DNA of 64,000 bases from Rhodovibrionaceae bacterium (GCA_028279885.1 JANQMX010000039.1:1-64000), one strand, 5' to 3'; shown: positions 17,808-27,247, counted from the first letter of the stretch. Notes: generated by a model not told the origin, from the letters alone. Translations and numbers: made by a program.

Positions 17808-19331
17808 ATGAGCAAGAGACAGCAAGACGGTGCATCGCCGCGTCCGGCGGGCCGGTTGAAGGCGAAAGACCCACGCGCCATCGATCACATGACGGCACTG
17901 CTCCTGGACGCGGAGAAGAGCTGGATCCCGGAGCAGATCATGGTCGATACGGCGCATACGATCATGATCGCCGAACAGGGCATGATTACGCGCGAACAAG
18001 CCCGGCGCCTGCTCGACGCCTTGGAGAAAGCCATGGCGCTCGCCGAAGCGGGCGACTTCCCGCTCGACCGCGCTGGCGACTCGCTGCTGCCCCAAGCCCT
18101 CGACTTCTATGTGGCCGAAGCCGGGCCCGACGCCGGCGGGCGGCTGCATACGGGACGCAGCCGGATCGATGCCATCGCGGCCGTCAAACGCCTCTACGCT
18201 CGCAACTGCCTCCTTCGGGTTTACGGCTCGCTGACTAGCCTCCTCGCACTCCTGCTACGACTGGCCGAGGAGCATCGCGAGACGATCATGCCGGGGTGGA
18301 GCCACCTCCAGCATGCCCAGCCTTGGGTGCTTGGCCACTACCTCTTGAAGACCTTCGATGTCTTCGCCCGCCACGCGGAGCGCCTCCAGGCCTGCTACCA
18401 CCGCACCAACCGCAGCGCGCTCGGCGGCGCCGCGCTCGTGGGCAGCGGATGGCCGCTGGATAGGAGGCGCGTCTGCGAGCTGCTGGGCCACGAGGCCCTG
18501 GTGTACAACGCCATGGACGCCGGCCTGTTCACCAGCGATTGGCTGCTCGAATACAACGCCGTCCTCTCGATGCTGATGAACGACGTCGGCCGCTCGGCAT
18601 CCGATCTGGTCGTCTGGCACTCATGGGAGTTTGGCCTGGCCGAGCTCGACGATGGCTTCTGCTCGACCTCGACCCTGATGCCGCAGAAGAAGAACGCCGG
18701 CTCGGCCGAGTATCTGCGCGGATGCGCCGGCGATGCCGTCGGCTGGTACGCCAGCGCGGCCAGTATCAGCCGCTCGGCCACGACGATCGATTGCGACATC
18801 CACTATTCGCCCGACCTGCTGGCCAAGCCCGCCAACACCACCTGGCACTGTCTCGAATTGCTCGCCGGCGTGTACGACACCATCACGTTCAAGACCGATG
18901 TCATGCGCCGGAATGCAGGGGTCTATTGGAGCACGGCCAGCGGTCTCGCCGACAGCATCGCGGACCAAAGCGGCGTGAGCTTTCGTGAGGCCCACCACGT
19001 CGTCGCGCGCCTTGTTCGCAATTGTCTGACGGCGGGTATCAAGCCGCATGAGGTGACGGGACGGCATCTGGACGAGGCGGCAGGGGACGCTATCGGGCGC
19101 GCGCTCGAGTTGGAGACAAGCTGGGTTCAAGCGCAGCTCGACCCCGTCAACTTCCTCAACACGCGGGTCACCGCCGGCAGCGCGCACCAATCTGAGATCA
19201 CCAAGCAGCTGGATATGGCGCAGGCCACGCTAGCCCGCGACCGCCAATGGCTCGCGCACGAGCAAGCCTGCATTCGCGATGCCGGCACAAAGCTGGCAGA
19301 CGCCAAGGCGCGCATTCGCGCCGGAACGTAG
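17808..19331 (+). CDS. argininosuccinate-lyase-like enzyme (fumarase/aspartase superfamily)
   Basis: A 507-residue protein of the fumarase/aspartase superfamily, which cleaves a C-N bond to release fumarate. Three signature regions are present but altered: HTGRSRID (argininosuccinate lyase has HTGRSRND), WSHLQHAQPW, and STSTLMPQKKNAG where the usual text is GSSIMPQKKNP. These changes and the catabolic context argue against arginine synthesis and for another N-substituted aspartate, as in EDDS-lyase-type enzymes. ATG at 17808 lies about 24 bases after the predicted transcription start; the open frame's GTG at 17778 would sit at or before it. No clear Shine-Dalgarno is seen. Confidence 0.82.
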   Translation: MSKRQQDGASPRPAGRLKAKDPRAIDHMTALLLDAEKSWIPEQIMVDTAHTIMIAEQGMITREQARRLLDALEKAMALAEAGDFPLDRAGDSLLPQALDFYVAEAGPDAGGRLHTGRSRIDAIAAVKRLYARNCLLRVYGSLTSLLALLLRLAEEHRETIMPGWSHLQHAQPWVLGHYLLKTFDVFARHAERLQACYHRTNRSALGGAALVGSGWPLDRRRVCELLGHEALVYNAMDAGLFTSDWLLEYNAVLSMLMNDVGRSASDLVVWHSWEFGLAELDDGFCSTSTLMPQKKNAGSAEYLRGCAGDAVGWYASAASISRSATTIDCDIHYSPDLLAKPANTTWHCLELLAGVYDTITFKTDVMRRNAGVYWSTASGLADSIADQSGVSFREAHHVVARLVRNCLTAGIKPHEVTGRHLDEAAGDAIGRALELETSWVQAQLDPVNFLNTRVTAGSAHQSEITKQLDMAQATLARDRQWLAHEQACIRDAGTKLADAKARIRAGT

Positions 19332-19383
19332 CGACTGCCCTTTGTGCCGGCCTTCAGAGCCAGGCGTTCGAGCGCCAGCGTCC

Positions 19384-19450
19384 ATAACAGCAGGTTATAG
19401 CTCTCCCTCCAGAATGTATTGGTCGCAGGATCGGCGGCGCGCGAACATCG
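19384..19450 (+). promoter_or_regulatory. LysR-type box and promoter of the oxidase operon
   Basis: ATAAC-AGCAG-GTTAT lies at 19384-19398, TTGGTC at 19419 and AACATC at 19444 (19-base spacer), the last within GCGAACATCG at 19441-19450. Box-to-promoter spacing matches the sites at 15194 and 17712 within one base. It stands 87 bases before the first gene of the three-subunit oxidase. Confidence 0.82.
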
Positions 19451-19536
19451 GGTCTCGATCACGGCGATGCAAAAGCGCCGCAGACAAAACAGTGGAAGGC
19501 AGGGCACATCATGCAAAGGGTGGCGAGAGATCTTCG

Positions 19537-19848
19537 ATGACTGGCCGCTTCGTTCGCCTGGGCGAGCTGGACCGCGCGCCCTTGGCCTTCTCCATCGATG
19601 GTAAGCCGGCAAGCGGCCTCGACGGCGACACGCTCCTGGTCGCCGTGTTGAACCAGACCGACCGCCTGCGCGTCTCGGAGTTCGGCGACGGCGCACGCTC
19701 CGGCTTCTGCCTGATGGGCGCCTGCCAGGACTGCTGGCTTTGGAGCGAGAGCGGCGAACGCCTGCGCGCCTGTACGACACCGCTGAAGCCCGGCATGCGC
19801 ATTCTGACTCAAGCACCCGGACGGGAATGGCTGAAGATCGCATCATAG
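19537..19848 (+). CDS. (2Fe-2S)-binding small subunit of opine/amino-acid oxidase (HcnA/OoxA-N-like)
   Basis: A 103-residue protein with the Fer2_4 ferredoxin fold found in the small subunit of hydrogen cyanide synthase and opine oxidases. The cluster ligands are visible in GFCLMGACQDCW and RACTTPL. It starts at ATG 19537, and its end overlaps the next gene by 22 bases, so the subunits are translationally coupled. It would pass electrons from the flavin subunits during oxidation of an amino-acid-type substrate. The conserved LysR promoter lies directly upstream. Confidence 0.88.
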   Translation: MTGRFVRLGELDRAPLAFSIDGKPASGLDGDTLLVAVLNQTDRLRVSEFGDGARSGFCLMGACQDCWLWSESGERLRACTTPLKPGMRILTQAPGREWLKIAS

Positions 19849-21203
19849 TCGTCGGCGCCGGGCCGGCCGGCGTGCGAGCAACGGAAGCACTGGTCGACGC
19901 CGGGCTGCGTCCCACCGTGATCGACGAAGAGCGTCGCGACGGCGGCCAGATCTACCGCCGCCAGCCCGAAGGCTTTCGCCGCGCCAAATCCGAGCTCTAC
20001 GGGACCGAAGCGACGCGGGCGGCCAACCTGCACGATAGCTTCGCGCGCCTGCAGCCTCAGATCGACTATCGGCCGGAGACCCTGGCCTGGAACATCGCGG
20101 ACAACCGTCTGCACCTAGTTCGAGGCGCGCAGTCCGATGCGTTGACCTACGGCGCGCTCATCATCGCGGCCGGTGCTACCGATCGCATCATGCCGGTGCG
20201 CGGCTGGAACCGAGCAGGTGTCTATAGCCTGGGCGGATCGCAGATCGCCTTGAAAGCGCAGGCCTGCGCGATCGGCCGGCGCGTAGTTTTCCTGGGGTCG
20301 GGGCCACTACTCTATCTGGTGGCCTCGCAGTACATAAAGGCAGGCGCCTCGGTGGCGGCCGTCCTCGACACCGCGCCGCGGCAGCTTCGCGTCAAAGCCC
20401 TGCCCAAGCTGATGGCGCGACCCGACGTTCTCTTCAAAGGGATCGCCCTGGATCGCCATCTGCGTCGGAGCGGCGTCGAAGTCCTGAGCGGCATCCACCC
20501 GCTGGCCATCGAAGGCAGCGACGAGCAGGGCGTCGAGGCGGTCACGGTCCGCCTGCCGGAAGGCGAGGTCCGGACGATCGCCTGCGATGCCGTCGGGCTG
20601 GGCTATCACCTGCGCCCGGAAACGCAATTGGCCGACCTAGCGCGCTGCGCCTTCCGCTTCGATGCCAAGACGCGGCAGTGGCAGCCCGAGGTCGATGCCG
20701 AGGGGCGCAGCTCGGTCAAGGGTGTCTACCTTGCCGGCGACAGCAGCCGCACCTTGGGCGCAGACGGCGCCGAGGCCGCCGGGCGCCTGGCCGCGCTCGC
20801 CGCGCTTAAAGACCGAGGACATACCGTCTCCGCCACGGAGATGGCCCGGCTGGCGAAGACGATTGCGCGCAGCGAACGCTTCCGCCAAGGCATCAGCGAG
20901 GCCTTCCCCTGGCCGCACCAGGCTGCCGCGGAGCTCTCCGACGACACCGTGATCTGCCGCTGCGAGTGCATCACCGCCGGCGAGCTGCGCGCTGTCGCCA
21001 GCGAGAAAGGCGCAACCGAACTCAATCGCGCCAAGGCGTTCAGCCGCGTCGGCATGGGCCGCTGCCAAGGCCGCTATTGCGGCCACGCGGCGGCCGAGGT
21101 GGTGGCCGCGGCCGCGGGGCTGCCGTTGGAGCAGGTCGGTCGCTTGCGCGGTCAGGCCCCGGTCAAACCGCTGCCCGTCGCCGCGGGAGTGACATCGCCA
21201 TGA
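19827..21203 (+). CDS. FAD/NAD-binding oxidase alpha subunit with BFD-type [2Fe-2S] domain (OoxA/HcnB-like)
   Basis: A 458-residue flavoprotein. The dinucleotide fold is at the N-terminus (IIVVGAGPAGVRATEAL), a second is in the middle (RRVVFLGSGPLLYLVASQYI), and YLAGDSS closes the FAD domain. The C-terminus carries a bacterioferritin-associated-ferredoxin-type cluster domain with CRCE...GRCQGRYCG. This architecture belongs to HcnB, to OoxA/NoxA of octopine and nopaline oxidase, and to related proline/hydroxyproline dehydrogenases. ATG at 19827 follows ACGGGA; its stop overlaps the next start by four bases. Confidence 0.9.
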   Translation: MAEDRIIVVGAGPAGVRATEALVDAGLRPTVIDEERRDGGQIYRRQPEGFRRAKSELYGTEATRAANLHDSFARLQPQIDYRPETLAWNIADNRLHLVRGAQSDALTYGALIIAAGATDRIMPVRGWNRAGVYSLGGSQIALKAQACAIGRRVVFLGSGPLLYLVASQYIKAGASVAAVLDTAPRQLRVKALPKLMARPDVLFKGIALDRHLRRSGVEVLSGIHPLAIEGSDEQGVEAVTVRLPEGEVRTIACDAVGLGYHLRPETQLADLARCAFRFDAKTRQWQPEVDAEGRSSVKGVYLAGDSSRTLGADGAEAAGRLAALAALKDRGHTVSATEMARLAKTIARSERFRQGISEAFPWPHQAAAELSDDTVICRCECITAGELRAVASEKGATELNRAKAFSRVGMGRCQGRYCGHAAAEVVAAAAGLPLEQVGRLRGQAPVKPLPVAAGVTSP

Positions 21204-22387
21204 CGCGGCAGCAGGCAGACGTGATCGTCATCGGCGGCGGCTTCATGGGTGCGTCGGCCGCGTTCTTCCTGCGGCAGCGTGGCCGTTCGGTGATCCTGAT
21301 CGAACGCGACCTGGTCGGACAGCAGGCCAGCGGCGTGAACTTCGGAAACGTGCGCCGCCAAGGCCGCTTCCTGCCGCAGTTGCCGCTGGCAAACCGCTCA
21401 CGGGAGATCTGGGGACGCCTCGATGAACTGATCGGGGAGGATGCCGAGTTCATTCCCACCGGCTATCTCAGGCTTTGCTATTGCAAAGAACAGCTTGGCC
21501 GGCTGGAGCAGTATGCCGCCGACGCCAAAGCCTACGATCTCGACCTCGAAATCCTGGGCCGCAACGCCCTGAAGGCGCGCTTCCCCTTTGTCGGCCCCGA
21601 GCCCATTGCGGCAATCTACTCGCCCAGAGATGGCCACGCCAATCCGCGCCTCGCAGCCCCCGCCTTCGGCCGGGCCGCCGCCCGCGCCGGCGCCCAGGTC
21701 TTCGAGCAAACCGAGGTCCTGTCGATCACGAAAGCCGGCGAGGACTTCGAGGTTGGCTGCAGCGACGGCCGCGTGTTTCGCAGCCCGGCGGTGCTGGTCA
21801 CCGCCGGCGCCTGGGGCAATGCCCTGTCCGAGCAGTTCGGCGAGCCCGTCCCCATCGTCGCGCGCGGCCCGCAGATGGCAGTCACCGAACCGATGCCCTA
21901 CGCCATCGAGCCGGTCGTCGGCCTTGCGACCGCCAAGGAGAAAGAGGTCATCTACCTGCGCCAGGTCACCCGCGGCAACATCGTCTTCGGCGGCGGACCG
22001 CGCGGCCCGGCCCATGCCGACATTCGGCGCGCCTATGTCCTGCCGCAAAACACGCTGGGGCAGCTTGTGCAGCTCCAGCGCCTCATCCCTGCCTTGGGTT
22101 CACTCAGCATTATCCGGACCTGGAGCGGCATCGAGGGCTACTTGCCCGACGACCTGCCGATCATGGGGCCGAGCGCGCGGGAGCCGGGCCTCTACTACGC
22201 CTTCGGCTTCTGCGGCCACGGCTTCCAGCTCGGCCCGGGGGTCGGCGACGTCATGGCCGAGTTGATCGACCGCGGCGAGACGACGACACCCATCGAGCCC
22301 TTTTCGATCGCGCGCTTCGCCTCCGAGACCGCCGCGCCCACGCATGCCACCAGTTCTGTCCAAGCAATGGAGACGTCACCACGATGA
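21200..22387 (+). CDS. FAD-dependent oxidase beta subunit (OoxB/HcnC/DadA-like)
   Basis: A 395-residue DAO-family flavoprotein, the substrate-oxidising subunit of the complex. It has VIVIGGGFMGASAAFFL at residues 8-24 with the acidic ERD after it, and the family's C-terminal stretch GIEGYLPDDLPIMGPSAREPGLYYAFGF followed by CGHGFQLGPGVG. It oxidises a secondary or primary amine of an amino acid and splits it into a keto acid or aldehyde plus an amino compound, as opine oxidases do. It overlaps both neighbours by ATGA. The substrate cannot be read from sequence. Confidence 0.9.
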   Translation: MTRQQADVIVIGGGFMGASAAFFLRQRGRSVILIERDLVGQQASGVNFGNVRRQGRFLPQLPLANRSREIWGRLDELIGEDAEFIPTGYLRLCYCKEQLGRLEQYAADAKAYDLDLEILGRNALKARFPFVGPEPIAAIYSPRDGHANPRLAAPAFGRAAARAGAQVFEQTEVLSITKAGEDFEVGCSDGRVFRSPAVLVTAGAWGNALSEQFGEPVPIVARGPQMAVTEPMPYAIEPVVGLATAKEKEVIYLRQVTRGNIVFGGGPRGPAHADIRRAYVLPQNTLGQLVQLQRLIPALGSLSIIRTWSGIEGYLPDDLPIMGPSAREPGLYYAFGFCGHGFQLGPGVGDVMAELIDRGETTTPIEPFSIARFASETAAPTHATSSVQAMETSPR

Positions 22388-23433
22388 CCGCCGTAACCGC
22401 CGCCACTTCCGGCAAAGACGCCGAGCTGAGCGCCGACGAGGAAACCCGCCGCTTCCATGACGAGACCTTTGTCTTCGACGGCTTGGCCATCGCCTATGTG
22501 CTCGAGGACAAATACACCGAGCGCTGCCTGGCCGGCGGCGTCAACGCCGCGAACGTCACCTTCGCCTTGGAGGAGTCCTGGGACGAGACGTTGCGCCGGG
22601 TCGAGAGCTATCTGACGACCATCGAGAAGAGCCCGGACCTGACGTTCTGCCTCACCGCCGATGACCTCCTGGCGGCCCAGAAGCAAGGCAAGCTCGGCAT
22701 CGTCTTCGGCACGCAGGGTGCTTCAATGCTGGAGGATAAGCTCTGGCGCCTCGAGCTCTTGGTGAGAATGGGGCTTCGCTTCCTGGGCCTCGCCTACACA
22801 ACTGCCAACGCCTTCGGCGACGGCTGCGGCGAGAAGCGCGACGCGGGCCTTTCCTATCTCGGCGAAGAGCTGGTCGAGATGGCCAACGAGCTGCCGATCA
22901 TGATCGACCTCTCGCACTGCGGTCACCGCACCCGTGCCGAGACCACGGCCATGGCAAAGGCACCCGTCTGTACCCATTCCAACGCCGACGGCCTCAGAGC
23001 CAATGGGCGCAACACGACCGACGACACCGTCAAGGCGATGGCCGAGAAAGGCGGCATGATCGGCGTCTGCGGCCTGCCGCAATCGCTTGCCGACGACACA
23101 CCGACCTTGGACGACCTGCTGGATCACGTCGACCACCTGACCAAGCTGTCCGGCGTCGAAAGCGTCGGTATCGGGCTGGATTACGTCGAGAAGTACGGCG
23201 AGCAGAAGACCGTCGTGGCGCCGCCCAGCGTGGTGACCTGGCGCACCCGGCGCCCGGACATCTTCGGCCCGGTCTCCGCCTTCGGGCGCCAGTCCTATCC
23301 GATCGGGATTGAGACTGTGGCGAAGCTTCCGAACCTGACGCAAGGCCTGCTGGACCGCGGCTACGACCGAGATGCGGTGACGGCGATCATGGGCGGCAAC
23401 TGGCTGCGTACGTTCCGTCGATTCTGCGGTTGA
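22384..23433 (+). CDS. membrane dipeptidase family protein (peptidase M19)
   Basis: A 349-residue zinc hydrolase of the renal dipeptidase (M19) family, which cleaves dipeptides, often with a C-terminal D-residue. It retains MIDLSHCGHRTRAETTAMAK followed by a VCTHSNA strand and the metal-site region GIGLDYVEKYG; the C-terminal MGGNWLRTF is diagnostic. No signal peptide is visible, so it acts in the cytoplasm on imported substrate. Its start overlaps the oxidase beta subunit by ATGA, making it the fourth gene of the LysR-controlled operon. The upstream ABC importer family handles peptides, which fits. Confidence 0.9.
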   Translation: MTAVTAATSGKDAELSADEETRRFHDETFVFDGLAIAYVLEDKYTERCLAGGVNAANVTFALEESWDETLRRVESYLTTIEKSPDLTFCLTADDLLAAQKQGKLGIVFGTQGASMLEDKLWRLELLVRMGLRFLGLAYTTANAFGDGCGEKRDAGLSYLGEELVEMANELPIMIDLSHCGHRTRAETTAMAKAPVCTHSNADGLRANGRNTTDDTVKAMAEKGGMIGVCGLPQSLADDTPTLDDLLDHVDHLTKLSGVESVGIGLDYVEKYGEQKTVVAPPSVVTWRTRRPDIFGPVSAFGRQSYPIGIETVAKLPNLTQGLLDRGYDRDAVTAIMGGNWLRTFRRFCG

Positions 23434-23639
23434 TCGCTTGATCGCTTCGGAAGGCAGCGGGGCTCAGCACCCTAAAAACAACACTATAAGGAGGGAGAAA
23501 AAGGCACAGAGGCCATAGTTGGTTGCGGCCACCGCCGCACGACGAACAAGGAATGGCCGCAGGTGCCGTCTGTATCAGGGAGTAACGACAGACAGGCAGC
23601 CTCCAAGAAAGAGTGCTGCCACAGGGAAAGGAAGAGAAA

Positions 23640-25262
23640 ATGACACGCTTCAAAGATGATCTGGGACATCTCGTGCGCGTTCAGGACCGCTTGATGATTG
23701 AAGATGCCTTACGGCGCGGCGCGACTCGCCGCGACGTGCTCGGCATGCTGACGGCGGCCGGCGCCGGTATTGCTTTTGCCGGCAGCATGGTCGCCTCGGC
23801 CGAGAAGGCCTTGGCAGAGACCCCCAAGCGCGGCGGCCAGATCCGCTTCGCCTGGGCGCAGCACGGCCCCTCGGACACCCTCGACCCGATCCTGGCCACG
23901 AATACCATCGACTATGGGCGCAGCCGGCTGACCTACAACAACCTCTGCCGCATCGGCGCGGACCTGACCGCGGGCCCGGAGCTGGCCGAGTCGTTCGAAG
24001 CCAATGCCGACGCCACGGAATGGACCTTCAAGCTTCGCAAGGGGGTTGAGTGGCACGACGGCTCGCCGCTGACGGCGGACGATGTGATCTATTCCATGAA
24101 CCGGCATCTGGGCGAAGACTCGACGTCGAAAGCCAAGGTTCTGGTCAGCGACATCCGGGAGTGGGTGAAGGACGACAATCATACGGTGCGCGCGGTATTA
24201 GACGCACCCAACGCCGAGCTGCCTGTCGCGCTTGGCACCTTTCACTTCAGAATCATCAAGGACGGGACCACCGACTTCCAGATGCCGCTCGGCACCGGGC
24301 CTTACAAGGTCACGGAGTTCAAGCCCGGCGTGCGCTCCATCCATACGCGTAACGACAACTACTGGAACGAGGGCGGACCTTACATCGAGCAGGTCGAGGT
24401 TTTCGGCATCACCGACAATGTGGCCCGAGTCAACGCGCTCATTTCCGGCGACATCCACATGATGGGCAGCCTGAACCCGCAGGCCATCCCGCAGGTCGAG
24501 GCAACCGAGGGCGTCGAGGTCTTTGCCGTTCCCTCCGGCGCCTGCAACACCATGGTTGCCCGGCTCGACATGGCGCCCGGCAACAACCCCGATTTCGTCA
24601 TGGCCTTGAAGCACCTACAGCGCCGGGATCGCGTGCTGAACGTGATTCAAAAGGGCTATGGCGACCTCGGCAACGATCAGCCGGTCGGTCCGGCCTATGG
24701 CGTCGACTGGTGCAAGGAACAGGGCGTGCGGGCCTACGATCCGGACAAGGCGAAGTTCCTGCTCAACAAGTCCGGCATCACGGAAGCAACGATCGATGTT
24801 GCCGATGTGGCGGCCGGTCTGATGGACCGCAGTCTGATGATGCAGCGCGAGCTGGCCAAGCTTGGCGTCAACCTGCGGATCAATCGCGTGCCCACCGACG
24901 GCTATTGGAGCACGACCTGGCTCAAGGCACCCATGCACGTGGGTTCCTGGAACATGCGCCCGACCGCCAACATGATGATGACGATCGGCTTCAAGTCGGA
25001 CGCGCCGTGGAACGAATCACGGTGGAAGAACGAGCGCTTCGATCAGCTCCTTGCAATGGCGCGCGCCGAGTTGGACCCGGCCAAGCGCTATGAAATGAAC
25101 TGCGAGATGCAGCGTCTCTGTTCCGATAACAGTGGCGTTCTGATCGCAACGCATGGCGCCTACATCGACGCCAAGGTCACGAACCTGAAGGGCTTCCCGC
25201 GGGTCCCGCTCGCTCCCTTCGGCGGCATGGAGTGGCCGGAGTACATCTGGCTCGACGCCTAA
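23640..25262 (+). CDS. peptide/opine ABC transporter substrate-binding protein (family 5)
   Basis: A 540-residue SBP_bac_5 protein that captures peptide- or opine-like ligands in the periplasm. ATG at 23640 follows AAAGGAAGAG. The N-terminus holds a probable Tat-type signal: ATRRDVLGMLTAAGAGIAFAG after a long polar leader. Typical segments follow, such as GPELAESFEANADATEWTFKL, RKGVEWHDGSPLTADDVIYS and GTGPYKVTEFKPG. It starts 206 bases after the dipeptidase gene; this gap holds no recognisable gene and no further copy of the LysR box, so it may be read through from upstream or have its own promoter. Confidence 0.92.
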   Translation: MTRFKDDLGHLVRVQDRLMIEDALRRGATRRDVLGMLTAAGAGIAFAGSMVASAEKALAETPKRGGQIRFAWAQHGPSDTLDPILATNTIDYGRSRLTYNNLCRIGADLTAGPELAESFEANADATEWTFKLRKGVEWHDGSPLTADDVIYSMNRHLGEDSTSKAKVLVSDIREWVKDDNHTVRAVLDAPNAELPVALGTFHFRIIKDGTTDFQMPLGTGPYKVTEFKPGVRSIHTRNDNYWNEGGPYIEQVEVFGITDNVARVNALISGDIHMMGSLNPQAIPQVEATEGVEVFAVPSGACNTMVARLDMAPGNNPDFVMALKHLQRRDRVLNVIQKGYGDLGNDQPVGPAYGVDWCKEQGVRAYDPDKAKFLLNKSGITEATIDVADVAAGLMDRSLMMQRELAKLGVNLRINRVPTDGYWSTTWLKAPMHVGSWNMRPTANMMMTIGFKSDAPWNESRWKNERFDQLLAMARAELDPAKRYEMNCEMQRLCSDNSGVLIATHGAYIDAKVTNLKGFPRVPLAPFGGMEWPEYIWLDA

Positions 25263-25355
25263 ACAGCCGACGCCAAGAGGTCAGCCTGGGCTTTCTCATT
25301 CGGAGAGTCCAAGCTGACCCGAGGCGACAACGTTGGCTGCGGAGCGCAGACGTTT

Positions 25356-26303
25356 ATGTGGCAACTGACCTTTCGTCGTATCGCCATCGGCTTCCTGCTG
25401 GTCTGGGTGGTGTCGGTGCTGATCTTCGCCATCACTCAGATCCTGCCGGGGGATGCTGCTGAGATTCGGCTGGGCCAGGACGCCACACCCGAAAGCGTTG
25501 CGGCCCTGCGCCGCGAAATGGGCCTCGATAAGCCGGCCTACATGCAATACCTGGTGTGGGTCGAGCGCCTGTTGAGCGGCAATCTCGGCGTCTCGGTCGC
25601 CGGCGGTGCAACGATCGCCAGCCTGATCGAGCACCGCATCGGCAACACGCTGTTCATGGCGGGCATGGTCTCGGCGATCGCCATCCCGATTTCGGTGACC
25701 ATCGGACTGCTCGCCGCCATGTTCCCAGGCGGCCTGATCGACCGGATCGTCACCACGGCGACCTTGGGACTGGTCGCCGTACCGGACTTCCTGGTCGCGA
25801 TCCTTCTGATTCTCCTCCTATCGGTGGAGCTCAACTGGCTACCCGCCGTGTCCTATCTCAGCGGCACGGAGTCTTTCTGGCAAACCTTGCGCGCGCTGGC
25901 CCTACCGATCGCCACCCTGGTTACGGTGGTGGCGGCCCAGATGATCCGCATGACCCGAGCCGGCGTCCTCAACGTGATGAGCTCGCCTTATATCGAAATG
26001 GCCATTCTCAAGGGTGTCCCGCGGCGGCGAATCATCCTGCGCCACGCCTTGCCCAACGCTATCGGGCCGATTGTCAACATCATCGCCCTCAACCTGGCCT
26101 ATCTGGTCAGCGGTGTTGTGGTGGTCGAAACCATCTTCGCCTACCCCGGGCTGGCCAAGCTGATGGTCGACGGCGTGCAGGCTCGCGACATGGCCGTGGT
26201 TCAGGCCTGTGGGATGATCTTCTGCACTACCTACATCACCCTGATTCTCATCGCCGACATCGCCGCGATCCTGTCGAACCCTCGGCTGAGGCATCCAAAA
26301 TGA
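25356..26303 (+). CDS. ABC transporter permease (DppB/OppB-like)
   Basis: A 315-residue inner-membrane permease with six predicted helices. It has the family N-terminus FRRIAIGFLLVWVVSVLIFA, the LPGDAAEIRLGQDATPESVA extracytoplasmic loop and the EAA-type coupling loop around NVMSSPYIEMAILKGVPRRR. It forms the channel with the next gene, whose start it overlaps by ATGA. Confidence 0.93.
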   Translation: MWQLTFRRIAIGFLLVWVVSVLIFAITQILPGDAAEIRLGQDATPESVAALRREMGLDKPAYMQYLVWVERLLSGNLGVSVAGGATIASLIEHRIGNTLFMAGMVSAIAIPISVTIGLLAAMFPGGLIDRIVTTATLGLVAVPDFLVAILLILLLSVELNWLPAVSYLSGTESFWQTLRALALPIATLVTVVAAQMIRMTRAGVLNVMSSPYIEMAILKGVPRRRIILRHALPNAIGPIVNIIALNLAYLVSGVVVVETIFAYPGLAKLMVDGVQARDMAVVQACGMIFCTTYITLILIADIAAILSNPRLRHPK

Positions 26304-27247
26304 CCGGCGATGCGATCAAGGCAGCGGTCGAAAGGCCGCCCGGTGACCAGAGCTTCGAAGAGTTGCCGGACGCGCCACCGCGGCAGCGTCTGAAGCTCTC
26401 CTGGGCCGGCAAGATCTCAGTCGGTATCATCGTTTTCTGGGTTCTCATGGCTCTGACCGGCTCCTTCATCGCGCCCTATCATGAAGCCGAGTTCATCGAA
26501 GAAGACCTGCAAGGCAACTACTACCTCGACCCCAGCTTCCTGCCGCCGAGCGCGCAGACCTGGCTGGGCACCGACTACCTGGGGCGGGACATCTTCTCGC
26601 GCGTCCTCTGGGGCGCGCGTACGACCCTGGGCATCGCCTTCGCCGCTACCCTGCTCGCCTATTTGATCGGCATTACGCTCGGCATCACGGCCGCCGTCGC
26701 CGGGGGTTGGACCGATATGGTGCTCAGCCGCCTCGACGACGCCATCCTCTCGATACCGACGATCATGCTAGCCCTGATCATCATCGCGGCTTTCGGCTCG
26801 TCGATTCCATTACTGATCGTCCTGGCGGGACTGGTCTATGCCGCGGGCATCTTCCGCATCGCCCGCGCCCTGGGCCAAGACATCATGGTGCAGGATTTCG
26901 TGGAGGCGGCCCGCGCCCGGGGCGAAGGGCTCTGGTGGATCATCACCCGCGAAATTCTGCCGAACGCCGTCATGCCGATCGCCACCGACTTCGGCCTTCG
27001 CCTGATCTTCATCATCCTCTTCATTTCGACACTGAGCTTCCTCGGCCTCGGCGTGCAGCCTCCAACCGCCGACTGGGGCAGCATGGTGCGGGAGAATCTC
27101 CAGGGGCTCGGCAACGGCTTCTCCGGCGGCGCCATCGCCTCTCTCGCACCGGCCGCCGCCATAGGCAGTCTGACCATCGCCATCAACCTGATCGTCGACG
27201 ACGTCTCGGCCCATGCCGGCGGCAGCCTGGCCAAGAAGATGATCTGA
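26300..27247 (+). CDS. ABC transporter permease (DppC/OppC-like)
   Basis: A 315-residue permease with the OppC N-terminal segment (SWAGKISVGIIVFWVLMALT), the conserved TWLGTDYLGRDIFSRVLWGA, and the coupling loop MVQDFVEAARARGEGLWWII. It completes the heterodimeric channel. It overlaps the upstream permease by four bases, and its stop overlaps the ATPase start (TGATG). Confidence 0.94.
   Translation: MTGDAIKAAVERPPGDQSFEELPDAPPRQRLKLSWAGKISVGIIVFWVLMALTGSFIAPYHEAEFIEEDLQGNYYLDPSFLPPSAQTWLGTDYLGRDIFSRVLWGARTTLGIAFAATLLAYLIGITLGITAAVAGGWTDMVLSRLDDAILSIPTIMLALIIIAAFGSSIPLLIVLAGLVYAAGIFRIARALGQDIMVQDFVEAARARGEGLWWIITREILPNAVMPIATDFGLRLIFIILFISTLSFLGLGVQPPTADWGSMVRENLQGLGNGFSGGAIASLAPAAAIGSLTIAINLIVDDVSAHAGGSLAKKMI

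Noticed and set aside
17808-19331. Calling the lyase argH.
   Set aside because: Signature residues are altered and the promoter is shared with catabolic genes.
23434-23639. A fourth LysR box before the ABC binding-protein gene.
   Set aside because: No ATAA-N7-TTAT occurs there.
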